A DNA stretch of 33,755 nt from an uncultured Prochlorococcus sp. (GCA_902612005.1 CACMCA010000003.1:1-33755); one strand, 5' to 3'. Counted from the first letter of the stretch, positions 1 through 7,427 are shown. Notes: generated by a model not told the origin, from the sequence alone. Program-made: numbers and translations.

Positions 1-280
1 TGATCACCTCGCTAAAAATATAGATCTATTAATTAAAGGTAAAGACCTTTTACCTTTTGAATTTCAAGATAATGGTGAAATGATCAGCTTAGGATTAGGG
101 GAGGCTTCAATTGCTGGTCTAGGTTTTACTTTATCGGGAAAATTAGCTTTCGAGGCAAGAAGGCTTATATATGCTTCCAAGTTGCCTGATATTTCTCAAA
201 GCTTAAAATCTGCATCTGCATGGATATTCCAAAAAAAATCTATTTTCAATAAACTGCTAAAAAACAATAATTTCAATTAA
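1..280 (+). CDS. Type II NADH dehydrogenase-like protein (NDH-2), 3' end only
   Basis: The reading frame is open from base 2 and gives the last 92 residues of a protein whose start lies outside the window. The tail has a short segment around 'GLGEASIAGLGFTLSGKLAF' followed by an amphipathic region rich in Leu, Ala and Lys, which resembles the membrane-anchoring C-terminus of single-subunit flavin NADH dehydrogenases (Ndb/NDH-2). Those enzymes oxidise NADH and reduce quinone at the membrane without pumping protons. The FAD and NAD(P) Rossmann motifs that would prove this are upstream of base 1, so the name rests only on resemblance of the tail. It is followed after 49 bases by a transporter gene on the same strand. 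Confidence 0.55.
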   Translation, partial: DHLAKNIDLLIKGKDLLPFEFQDNGEMISLGLGEASIAGLGFTLSGKLAFEARRLIYASKLPDISQSLKSASAWIFQKKSIFNKLLKNNNFN

Positions 281-329
281 ACTTTTTTGCATTATTGTTT
301 TTGGGTATATTGAGTTAAATAAGTTTGAT

Positions 330-2138
330 ATGAATTTAATTTCAGTTATTAGTAATAATTTTGATGCGTTTATAACTGTCTTAGTTTTAATCATGTCAAT
401 AATTTTGTTTGTTAAAAACACGATTGCGCCAGAATTGACTGGCTTGTTATGTGTTGGAATATTTATAGCTACAGGTGTTCTTTCTCCTGAAAAAGCATTG
501 GCAGGATTTGGAAGTCCATCTTTAATTACTCTTATGGGTTTATTTGTAGTTTCATCTGCATTATTCAAAAGTGGTGCCTTAGATAGAGTGAGAGAATTGA
601 TTTCTTCTGAAAGAATTAGAACTCCAAGAAAATTAATTTCATTGATAGCTTTTTTGATTGGTCCAATCTCTGGTATCGTACCTAATACTCCAGTTGTTGC
701 TTCATTATTACCTTTAATTGAAGGTTGGTGTAAGAGGAGAAATATATCACCATCAAAAGTTTTATTACCTCTTTCGTTCGCTACTTTATTAGGCGGAACT
801 TTGACATTATTGGGTAGTTCAGTAAATCTTCTTGTAAGTGATATTAGTCAGCAATTAGGTTATGGAGCTTTAGGATTATTTAGTTTGACTGCAATTGGTA
901 TTCCTGTTTGGCTTATAGGCACAATATACATGATCTTTGTTTCTGATATTCTTTTGCCGGATAGAGGTACGAATAAAGATTTTAATAAGAATGGGGATAT
1001 GAATATTTACTTTACTGAAGTTACGGTTCCCTCTTCATCAGAATTAGTTGGGCAATCTGTTAGAAATAGTCGATTACAAAGAAGATTTGATGTTGACGTT
1101 TTAGAATTGCAACGCAATGGAGAAGTCATCCTACCTCCTTTGGCTGATAGAAAGATTGAACCGAATGATAGATTAATAATTCGGGTAACAAGAGCAGACT
1201 TATTCAGATTACAGCAAGAACATACAATTTTATTAGGGGAGAAAAAAAGATCTTATGGAGTAGCTGATGTTTTCTCAGATGATCAGGGAACCAAAACCTT
1301 CGAAGCCTTGTTACCAGCAGGCTCAACTCTGGCTGGTGCAAGTTTGCGAGAATTAAGATTCAGGCAGCGTCACAATGCAACTGTTTTGGCACTGAGAAGA
1401 GGCCAGAAAACTCTACAAGAGAGATTAGGACAAACTGTTTTAAGGGCAGGCGACGTTTTATTATTGCAAGCGCCATTAGATTCGATAAGAGGTTTGCAAT
1501 CAAGTAATGATTTACTGATTTTAGATCAATTCGAAGATGATTTACCTGTCTTGATAAAAAAGCCTATTTCCATTGCAATTGCAATAGGAATGGTTGTTTT
1601 GCCTTCGGTTTCTAATATTCCATTAGTAGGTTCAGTTCTTTTAGCAGTTATTGCCATGGTCGCTTTTGGGTGTTTAAGACCTGCAGAGATACAAAAATCA
1701 ATTAGGTTAGACGTTATTTTATTGTTGGGATCTCTATCATGTTTTAGCGTAGCTATGCAAGTAACAGGATTATCAGATTTAATTGCAGCCAATCTTAACT
1801 TTGCTCTTAATGGAATGCCTCTTTATTTTGCACTGGTCGTAATTTTTGTATCGACAGTTATTCTTACACAATTTATAAGTAATGCTGCTTCGGTTGCTCT
1901 GATTTTGCCTGTTGCTATTGAAATCTCAAATGTTTTAGGTATTTCACCAAGCGCTTTAATAATGCTTGTTTTATTCGGTGCAAGTCAATCTTTCTTGACT
2001 CCAATGGGTTATCAAACAAATTTAATGGTTTATGGTCCTGGAAGATATAGATTTTTTGATATTGCAAAATATGGGGCCGGATTAACACTTATAATGTCCT
2101 TTACAGTGCCAGCATTGATAATTTTAAATTACGGATAA
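330..2138 (+). CDS. DASS/SLC13-family sodium-coupled anion transporter with two internal RCK_C (TrkA-C) domains
   Basis: This 602-residue protein has hydrophobic blocks at about 10-215 and 400-600 separated by a soluble middle part. The soluble part holds two RCK_C-like domains, at about 228-290 and 323-388, with the typical patterns 'ELVGQSVRNS', 'PNDRLIIRV' and 'AGDVLLLQ'. The transporter halves carry the repeated 'PNTPVVASLLP' and 'SNAASVALILP' motifs of the DASS (divalent anion:sodium symporter) family, in which paired S/N-P-T/A-like loops bind substrate and sodium. Family members carry sulfate, dicarboxylates or other anions; the sequence does not tell which. RCK_C domains usually bind small ligands and gate transport. 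The start is ATG at 330. The ktrB-like gene follows after 5 bases, so the two are probably co-transcribed. Confidence 0.85.
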   Translation: MNLISVISNNFDAFITVLVLIMSIILFVKNTIAPELTGLLCVGIFIATGVLSPEKALAGFGSPSLITLMGLFVVSSALFKSGALDRVRELISSERIRTPRKLISLIAFLIGPISGIVPNTPVVASLLPLIEGWCKRRNISPSKVLLPLSFATLLGGTLTLLGSSVNLLVSDISQQLGYGALGLFSLTAIGIPVWLIGTIYMIFVSDILLPDRGTNKDFNKNGDMNIYFTEVTVPSSSELVGQSVRNSRLQRRFDVDVLELQRNGEVILPPLADRKIEPNDRLIIRVTRADLFRLQQEHTILLGEKKRSYGVADVFSDDQGTKTFEALLPAGSTLAGASLRELRFRQRHNATVLALRRGQKTLQERLGQTVLRAGDVLLLQAPLDSIRGLQSSNDLLILDQFEDDLPVLIKKPISIAIAIGMVVLPSVSNIPLVGSVLLAVIAMVAFGCLRPAEIQKSIRLDVILLLGSLSCFSVAMQVTGLSDLIAANLNFALNGMPLYFALVVIFVSTVILTQFISNAASVALILPVAIEISNVLGISPSALIMLVLFGASQSFLTPMGYQTNLMVYGPGRYRFFDIAKYGAGLTLIMSFTVPALIILNYG

Positions 2139-2143
2139 ATAAC

Positions 2144-3547
2144 GTGAAATTTACAAGTAATGTTTATAAGTTAAGAGATGCTTACAAAAAGCTATCCATA
2201 CCACAATTTACTATTGTTACAGGCTTGTTTGTTATTTGCTTTGGAACTTTAATTTTGAGTTCACCATTATGCTCATCTTCAAAGGTTGGTTTGTGGGAAG
2301 CATTTTTTACATCTACTTCTGCTATAACCGTTACTGGCTTAACCATAATAGATATTGGTGATGATTTAAATTTCTTTGGCCAAGTTTTCTTGGCTTTTAT
2401 GCTTTTATCGGGTGGTCTAGGATTAATGGCTATTACGACATTTTTACAAGGGTTTGTTGTAAAGGGAACAAAGCTAAGAACTAGATTAGACAAAGGAAAG
2501 ACTTTAGATGAATTTGGAGTTGGAGGAATTGGTCGAACTTTTCAAAGCATTGCTATTACTGCGATAAGTATCATATCTTTGGGTGCAATTGTTTTATATT
2601 CTTTTGGATTTGTAGACATTCAAAATAATTGGGAAAGACTTTGGTCCTCGATTTTTCATAGCATATCTGCATATAACAACGCTGGATTTTCTTTAAGGTC
2701 AAATAGTCTTCAAGATTACAGAACAAATTATTTGGTTAATAGTGTTTTTGTTTTTCTAATTGTTATGGGCGGATTGGGATGGCGGGTTATTGATGATATT
2801 TGGAGTAATAAAAAAAATCTTTCTTATAAAAAATTAAGCCTTCACTCTAGATTAGTTATTAGGACAAGTTTGTCTCTAATATTATTTGGATCATTAGGAT
2901 TCTTTATCACTGAATCATTGTTAAATAGTCAATTTTTTAATGATTTGAATTTGTTTGAACGGTTATTGTCGTCAATCTTTGAAACAGTAAGTGCAAGAAC
3001 TGCAGGATTTACAAATTATCCAATCTCTTTGAACTCTATTTCAGATACTGGCCTATTGTTATTAATGACTCTGATGTTTATTGGTGCAAGTACGGGAGGT
3101 ACTGGTGGAGGTATAAAAACAACTACATTTATTGCTTTAATGGCTGCAACTAGATCAACTTTAAGAGGTCAGAAAGATGTAATTATTAGTAATAGATTAA
3201 TTTCAGATAAAGTTATTCTAAAGGCAGTTGGAATCACAGTTGGATCTTTGCTTTTTGTCCTTTTAATGGCAATGCTGCTTAGTACAACAAATACTTTTGT
3301 TAAGAAAGAATCTTTCACATTCTTAGAAATTTTGTTCACTTGTATATCTGCATTTGCAACTGTTGGTTTTGATATTGGTTTAACTGCAAAATTAAATCAT
3401 TTTGGCCAATTTATTCTTATAGTCGGAATGTTTGTGGGTAGACTTGGCATACTTTTGCTTTTAAGTGCACTTTGGCAGGCTCTTTATAAGAGTACAATAG
3501 ATAGACAAAAGAGAATTGGCTATCCTAGGGCTGATCTTTATGTTTAG
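2144..3547 (+). CDS. ktrB: KtrB/TrkH-family potassium (or sodium) uptake channel subunit
   Basis: This is a 467-residue integral membrane protein of normal KtrB length with a GTG start five bases after the preceding stop. Four P-loop filter segments can be seen, each with the conserved glycine: 'TVTGL' (G65), 'NNAGF' (G181), 'RTAGF' (G288) and 'ATVGF' (G408). The glycine-rich 'GASTGGTGGGIKTTTF' segment near residues 314-329 is the hallmark of the third membrane repeat of TrkH/KtrB proteins. The protein would form the ion-conducting dimer in the cytoplasmic membrane and is expected to sit on a ring of KtrA-type subunits; the ktrA-like gene follows 18 bases downstream. In cyanobacteria such systems are often sodium-dependent potassium importers used in osmotic adaptation. 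Confidence 0.9.
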   Translation: MKFTSNVYKLRDAYKKLSIPQFTIVTGLFVICFGTLILSSPLCSSSKVGLWEAFFTSTSAITVTGLTIIDIGDDLNFFGQVFLAFMLLSGGLGLMAITTFLQGFVVKGTKLRTRLDKGKTLDEFGVGGIGRTFQSIAITAISIISLGAIVLYSFGFVDIQNNWERLWSSIFHSISAYNNAGFSLRSNSLQDYRTNYLVNSVFVFLIVMGGLGWRVIDDIWSNKKNLSYKKLSLHSRLVIRTSLSLILFGSLGFFITESLLNSQFFNDLNLFERLLSSIFETVSARTAGFTNYPISLNSISDTGLLLLMTLMFIGASTGGTGGGIKTTTFIALMAATRSTLRGQKDVIISNRLISDKVILKAVGITVGSLLFVLLMAMLLSTTNTFVKKESFTFLEILFTCISAFATVGFDIGLTAKLNHFGQFILIVGMFVGRLGILLLLSALWQALYKSTIDRQKRIGYPRADLYV

Positions 3548-3565
3548 GATTGACTGAGTTTTATT

Positions 3566-4270
3566 ATGGCTGATTGGTGGCAGTGGTCTCAAAGGAGAGA
3601 AAAAGAAGCCCTCACTTTTGCAGTTGTTGGTGTTGGAAGATTTGGAACTGCTGTTTGTAGAGAACTTATAAATAATGGCGCGGATGTTTTAGCTGCAGAT
3701 TACTCGGAAAAAGCTATTGATGATTTGAGACAATTGGAACCTTCTATAGAAGCAAGAGTTGTAGATTGTACTGATGAAGAGTCTATGAAGGAATCTGGAA
3801 TTCTTGAAATGAATACTGTTGTGGTAGGCATAAGTGAACCTATTGAAGCAAGTATAACTACGACACTTATTGCTAAAGATAGTGAAGGTAGCAAAGTGAA
3901 AAGAGTAATAGCAAGAGCTACGAGTGACTTGCATGAAAAAATGTTAAAAAGGGTAGGTGCAGACAAAGTTGTCTTCCCTTCCAGAATGCAAGGAGAAAGA
4001 TTAGGGTTAGAACTAGTTAGACCAAATCTAATTGAAAGATTAGAACTCGATAATCAAACTGGTATTGATGAAATAACTGTTCCAGAGGAATTTATTGGAA
4101 GATCTTTAAGAGATTTAAATTTGAGGAAAAATTACTTAGTAAATGTTCTTGCAGCAGGACCTGCTGAAGAGTTAACAGTTAATCCTCCAGCAAAATATAT
4201 CTTGGAACGAGGAAATATTTTGGTAGTAATGGGAAAAACTGCAGATTTACAGAAATTGCCACAGAGCTAA
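3566..4270 (+). CDS. ktrA: KtrA/TrkA-family NAD-binding regulatory subunit of potassium uptake
   Basis: The protein is 234 residues long, as expected for KtrA. It has an N-terminal Rossmann fold with the nucleotide-binding motif 'GVGRFG' (G22, G24, G27) and an acidic residue at the end of the second strand (D45 in 'LAADYS'), which fits NAD(H) or ATP binding. An RCK_C domain occupies about residues 150-234. It is a soluble peripheral protein that would assemble as an octameric ring under the KtrB dimer and open the channel on nucleotide or ligand binding. The gene closes the three-gene transport set and runs convergently into the ribbon-helix-helix gene with a 5-base gap. Confidence 0.9.
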   Translation: MADWWQWSQRREKEALTFAVVGVGRFGTAVCRELINNGADVLAADYSEKAIDDLRQLEPSIEARVVDCTDEESMKESGILEMNTVVVGISEPIEASITTTLIAKDSEGSKVKRVIARATSDLHEKMLKRVGADKVVFPSRMQGERLGLELVRPNLIERLELDNQTGIDEITVPEEFIGRSLRDLNLRKNYLVNVLAAGPAEELTVNPPAKYILERGNILVVMGKTADLQKLPQS

Positions 4271-4275
4271 CTATT

Positions 4276-4578
4276 TTAATCAGATTTTTTATAGTATCTA
4301 ATCTTTTGAGGAGCTCTTTTTAATCTTCTTACGCTTTGTTTTTCAAGTGCGTCTCTAAATTTATCGGTGTTTAAATTATTATCAGAGAAAAGTGGTTCAC
4401 CCTCTTTTTCGAAGTATTTTTTTATACCCTCTTGTATTAATACTTTTGCCATATTACTAACTGTCCTAGATTCATTATTAGCTAAAATGCTTAATTGCTC
4501 ACATATTAATTCTGGAAGAACTACTTGAATTCTAGGAGATTTAGGCTTCCCATTGGTTGAGTTTTGCCGGGTAGCCAT
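4276..4578 (-). CDS. Ribbon-helix-helix (CopG/Arc-type) DNA-binding protein
   Basis: This 100-residue basic protein has an RHH core at about residues 13-55: a short strand 'RIQVVLPE', a first helix 'LICEQLSILANNES', the turn 'RTVSN' and a second helix 'MAKVLIQEGIKKYF'. Such proteins dimerise through the strands, which insert in the major groove of DNA. The C-terminal half is charged and has no recognisable domain. The start is ATG at 4578. The region just upstream holds a direct repeat and inverted repeats that may be its operator, and a second small gene is transcribed away from it. No adjoining toxin gene is evident, so it may be a simple regulator rather than an antitoxin. Confidence 0.75.
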   Translation of the reverse strand: MATRQNSTNGKPKSPRIQVVLPELICEQLSILANNESRTVSNMAKVLIQEGIKKYFEKEGEPLFSDNNLNTDKFRDALEKQSVRRLKRAPQKIRYYKKSD

Positions 4579-4645
4579 GAGTCAAAGTTGATAACTGTTA
4601 CTTATAAGTATACACAGTGAGTCAAGGATACTATCTTAGTGTATA
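4578..4645. promoter_or_regulatory. Divergent control region with operator-like repeats
   Basis: Between the two divergent small genes the 8-mer TGAGTCAA occurs at 4578-4585 and again at 4618-4625, exactly 40 bases (about four helical turns) apart. The first copy overlaps the start codon of the RHH gene. Between them lies the perfect palindrome ACTTATAAGT (4600-4609), and the arms TATACAC (4609-4615) and GTGTATA (4639-4645) form a second inverted repeat. RHH repressors usually bind such tandem or inverted short sites at their own promoter. The repeats are seen; operator function is inferred. Confidence 0.45.
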
Positions 4646-4647
4646 TT
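4642..4647 (+). promoter_or_regulatory. Candidate -10 box for the 4696 gene
   Basis: TATATT lies 48 bases upstream of the ATG at 4696 and overlaps the right arm of the inverted repeat. If used, transcription would begin near 4653, downstream of the possible GTG start at 4639, which supports the ATG at 4696 as the real start. No convincing -35 box is visible. Confidence 0.3.
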
Positions 4648-4695
4648 ATTAGTAAGGAATTTATCTCCGTATCAATTAATCATTTTTGTTGTCCC

Positions 4696-5034
4696 ATGAA
4701 AAATTCAAGAAAACTTGATTCTCCTAAAAGGTCGATAATTGATAGAAAGAAAAAAAGATTAGTTAATTCAGATACCGATAATACTGAAAATAGTGATGTT
4801 TTGGTATCAGCTGTAATTAGTCCATATTTGTTAACTCATCTACACCATATTCTTCAGCAGTCTGAGCACTATGCTCAAAAAGATGGTAGAAAATCTCACG
4901 CAGCTAACTTTGCGAAATTAAGAAAAGTTTTATGTTTAGACGCAAGAAGTATGGCTGATGCTTCTGCAAAAGAAATAAAAGATGCTGATAATGATTTATC
5001 TATTAATAAATATAATGAACAAAATGTAGCTTGA
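4696..5034 (+). CDS. Small conserved-looking protein of unknown function
   Basis: I do not recognise this 112-residue protein. I chose the ATG at 4696 because the longer frame from a GTG at 4639 would include promoter-like sequence and an unlikely N-terminus. The first 35 residues are very basic (many Lys and Arg), followed by a segment at about 38-90 with the look of paired helices ('ISPYLLTHLHHILQQSEHYA' and then 'SHAANFAKLRKVLCLDARSM'), and an acidic polar tail. There is no signal peptide or membrane segment. The basic N-terminus could bind nucleic acid, but that is a guess. It is divergent from the RHH gene and 34 bases upstream of the Nif11-like gene. Confidence 0.6.
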   Translation: MKNSRKLDSPKRSIIDRKKKRLVNSDTDNTENSDVLVSAVISPYLLTHLHHILQQSEHYAQKDGRKSHAANFAKLRKVLCLDARSMADASAKEIKDADNDLSINKYNEQNVA

Positions 5035-5040
5035 AGTAAT

Positions 5041-5060
5041 AATCTATTAATAAATAGATT
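5041..5060 (+). terminator. AT-rich hairpin between the 4696 gene and the Nif11-like gene
   Basis: AATCTATT (5041-5048) and AATAGATT (5053-5060) form a perfect 8-bp stem with a 4-base AATA loop, followed by TTTTAAAAAC and then the ATG at 5069. It could be a weak terminator, an RNA processing site, or a structure that limits ribosome access, since no Shine-Dalgarno sequence lies between it and the start codon. Confidence 0.4.
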
Positions 5061-5068
5061 TTAAAAAC

Positions 5069-5299
5069 ATGTCTAGTAATGCTGAAAAGCTCTATAAGTT
5101 AATAGCTAACGATTCCAAAAAGAAACAAAGTTTGTTTATGACAGCCTTAACTAATCCTAAAAAAGCCTTAGATAAAATATGCGATATTGGCAACGAGTTA
5201 AATATTTCTGTGACTAAAGAAGAGGTTATTGAATATTTGAGTACTATTGATGATGAGGCAACTAAAATGTGGTTAATCAAGGCACGAGGAGGTCTTTAG
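5069..5299 (+). CDS. Nif11-like small protein ending in a double-glycine motif
   Basis: This 76-residue soluble protein resembles the Nif11-type leader domain: a helical start, then 'ALDKICDIGNELNISVTKEE', matching the 'A.e.Gf.iT.eEl' pattern of that family, then an acidic helix and a terminal 'KARGGL' with glycines at 74-75. In the nitrile-hydratase/Nif11 leader family such domains precede peptide cores and end in a GG cleavage site; many stand-alone members also exist with unknown roles. Here there is essentially no core after GG (only one Leu). No lanthipeptide synthetase or dedicated peptidase-transporter is in the window. The last 23 bases overlap a convergent small gene. The family assignment is by eye and moderate. 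Confidence 0.6.
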   Translation: MSSNAEKLYKLIANDSKKKQSLFMTALTNPKKALDKICDIGNELNISVTKEEVIEYLSTIDDEATKMWLIKARGGL

Positions 5300-5453
5300 T
5301 AAAAGGTTTCGAATAACTATTATTTGGATTAGTGATAGGTTTTAATCTTTTGTTGTAGCCGCCTCCACCAGCTAGAGTCCAAAAAAACCAGTAACTCGGA
5401 ATTGCAAGAGCCGCAGCTATGAAAATCACTACAATTTGTTCTATTCTTTTCAT
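5277..5453 (-). CDS. 58-residue single-span membrane protein
   Basis: A complete 58-codon frame runs from ATG at 5453 to TGA at 5277. The product starts 'MKRIEQIVVIFIAAALAIPS', continues with an aromatic patch (YWFFWTL), a four-glycine run at 29-32 and a polar basic tail. One membrane helix is predicted at about residues 7-27. The positive N-terminus followed by a hydrophobic stretch is coherent, and the only other occupant of 5300-5453 would be empty sequence, so I regard it as a probable gene. Its 3' end overlaps the Nif11-like gene by 23 bases in antisense. I do not know its function; small single-span proteins of this kind are common in photosynthetic complexes. Confidence 0.55.
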   Translation of the reverse strand: MKRIEQIVVIFIAAALAIPSYWFFWTLAGGGGYNKRLKPITNPNNSYSKPFTKDLLVP

Positions 5454-5526
5454 AATTTAATTTTATTCCACAAAATTATTTTTTAGTAAATAAGCCAAAG
5501 ATTTTGTAAATTCTATTTTTAAAACA

Positions 5527-7146
5527 GTGATTAGATTTGAAGGTGTAAGCAAAATTTATTCTACGGATGTTGTTTTAAAAAATATTAATTGGGAGATTAA
5601 GAAAGGAGAAAAAGTTGGCCTAGTTGGTTCTAATGGTGCTGGTAAATCAACCCAATTTAAGATTTTAATTGGAGAGGAAGAGCAAACAAGTGGAACGATC
5701 ATCAAAGAGGGAAATCCTAAAATTGCACATTTAAAGCAGGAGTTTGATTGCAATTTAAATTTTTCGGTGAGACAGGAATTAGAAAGTTCTTTTAAAGATA
5801 TACAAATTGTTGCCATTAAACTTTTAGAAATTGAGAATAAAATGAAATCCTTGGATATAAAAAAACATTCCGATGAACTTGAAAAATTTGTAAATCAACT
5901 CGCAAAATATCAAGCAAAATTTGAAGCTTTAGGTGGCTATAAAATGCAATCTGATGTAGAAAAGTTATTACCAAAATTAGGATTTACTATAGAAGATGCT
6001 GATAAATTAGTTGGTAATTTTTCAGGTGGTTGGCAGATGAAAGTTGCACTTGGAAAAATAATCTTACAAAAACCTGATTTACTTTTACTGGATGAACCAA
6101 CCAATCATTTAGATTTAGATACTATTTTCTGGCTGGAAGAATATCTATCTTCGCTAAAGATTGCTGTTATTATAATTAGCCATGATAGATATTTCTTAGA
6201 TAAATTATGTAAAAAAATAATTTATGTAGATAGAGGAACTTCTGAAATATATAATGGAAACTATTCTTTTTTTGTCGAACAGAAATCTTTAAATGAAGAA
6301 TCACAAAATAAGGCATATCAATTACAACAAAAAGAAATTGAAATACAGAAGAGGTACATAGATAGATTTAGAGCTAGTGCAACTAGAAGTTCTCAAGCAA
6401 AGAGTAGAGAAAAACAATTAAAAAAGATTTCTAAAATTGAGGCTCCCTTAGCACAAGTAAAAAGTCCTGTTTTTAATTTTCCAGAGTGTCCTCGCTCAGG
6501 AAAATTAGTTCTAAATATCAAAAATTTGTCTCATAGTTTTGAGGATAAAATTCTTTTTTTAGATATTAATTTAAAGATTTCTTCGGGGGAGAAAATAGCA
6601 ATATTGGGACCTAATGGTTGTGGTAAATCTACATTGCTTAAAATGATTATGAAGAAAATATCTCCCGAAATTGGAGAAATTAATCTTGGTAAACATAATA
6701 TAATTACTAGCTATTATGCACAGAATCAAGCTGAAGCACTTTCACTTGACGAAAGGGTTATTGATTTAATATGTAATAAATCTCCAGAGTGGTCCCAAAA
6801 AAGGGTAAGAACATTTTTAGGAGGTTTTGGATTTCAAAATGAAACTGTTTTTAAACATATTAAACAACTTAGCGGGGGAGAAAAGGCAAGATTAGCATTG
6901 GCGCTCATGATTATTAATCCTAGTAATTTCCTTCTTTTGGACGAGCCAACTAATCATTTGGATCTGCAATCTAAGGAAAACTTAGAATTAGCAATTAAAA
7001 ATTATAAAGGTTCATTATTAATAATTTCTCATGATCGGTATTTTATTTCAAAGGTTGCAAATAGAATTGTTGAAATTAAAGATTCAAAGTTATTTTCATA
7101 TGATGGTAATTACGAATATTTTTTAGAAAAAAAATTAAAGTCATAA
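5527..7146 (+). CDS. ABC-F family ATPase (duplicated ATP-binding cassette, ribosome-associated type)
   Basis: This 539-residue protein has two complete ATP-binding cassettes and no membrane segments, which defines the ABC-F class (Uup/EttA/YdiF type). Cassette 1 has Walker A 'GSNGAGKS' at 34-41, signature 'FSGGW' and Walker B 'LLLLDEPTNHLDL'. Cassette 2 has Walker A 'GPNGCGKST' at 361-369, signature 'LSGGE' and 'LLLDEPTNHLDL'. The linker between them, about residues 240-320, is charged and helical, as expected for the P-site tRNA interaction motif. Such proteins act on the ribosome in the cytoplasm, easing stalled or early-stage translation; a transport role is unlikely. The start is GTG at 5527, giving 'MIRFEGVSKIY'. 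The gene stands alone on the plus strand. Confidence 0.92.
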   Translation: MIRFEGVSKIYSTDVVLKNINWEIKKGEKVGLVGSNGAGKSTQFKILIGEEEQTSGTIIKEGNPKIAHLKQEFDCNLNFSVRQELESSFKDIQIVAIKLLEIENKMKSLDIKKHSDELEKFVNQLAKYQAKFEALGGYKMQSDVEKLLPKLGFTIEDADKLVGNFSGGWQMKVALGKIILQKPDLLLLDEPTNHLDLDTIFWLEEYLSSLKIAVIIISHDRYFLDKLCKKIIYVDRGTSEIYNGNYSFFVEQKSLNEESQNKAYQLQQKEIEIQKRYIDRFRASATRSSQAKSREKQLKKISKIEAPLAQVKSPVFNFPECPRSGKLVLNIKNLSHSFEDKILFLDINLKISSGEKIAILGPNGCGKSTLLKMIMKKISPEIGEINLGKHNIITSYYAQNQAEALSLDERVIDLICNKSPEWSQKRVRTFLGGFGFQNETVFKHIKQLSGGEKARLALALMIINPSNFLLLDEPTNHLDLQSKENLELAIKNYKGSLLIISHDRYFISKVANRIVEIKDSKLFSYDGNYEYFLEKKLKS

Positions 7147-7388
7147 AAAATTTGATTTCATTTAATAGAATTTACATCTGGCTAAGTAAGGCTACCCATT
7201 TATCTTTAAATAGTTGACTTTCATTAATCAATCTTAAAAATACAAAAAAGTTTTAATAATTTTATGAAAAGTTATGATTTCTAATAAAAAAAGTATCAGA
7301 TTTCTTATCCTTTTGAAGTTATTTTGAATGCATTGCTACTTGTGATATTAGATATGGTAAATGTATTTCTAGGTTGGTCAAAATACTT

Positions 7389-7427
7389 AAAAAAATGACA
7401 TCTAAATCTTCTAGTTATTTTTTAGAT
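7389..7427 (-). terminator. Candidate Rho-independent terminator of the htrA-like gene
   Basis: On the minus strand, ATCTAAA (7427-7421) pairs with TTTAGAT (7406-7400), and a run of seven T follows at 7395-7389 after a short spacer. The stem overlaps the htrA stop codon. The stem is only 7 bp and AT-rich, but AT-rich hairpins are usual at this base composition. The remaining 7147-7388 spacer shows no reading frame worth reporting. Confidence 0.4.

Noticed and set aside
1526..1792. Long antisense frame inside the DASS transporter gene, and many similar ones in other genes
   Set aside because: They have no domain resemblance, no ribosome-binding sites and lie opposite clear coding regions; they are shadows of the real frames.
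4276..4578. RHH gene as the antitoxin of a toxin-antitoxin pair
   Set aside because: Neither neighbour resembles a known toxin family, and the next gene is divergent rather than downstream.
4639..4695. N-terminal extension of the 4696 gene from a GTG start
   Set aside because: The extension overlaps the inverted repeat and a TATATT box and encodes an unlikely sequence; the ATG at 4696 is better.
7180..7196. Repeated GGCTA pieces after the ABC-F gene as a hairpin terminator
   Set aside because: The two copies are direct, not inverted, so they do not pair.
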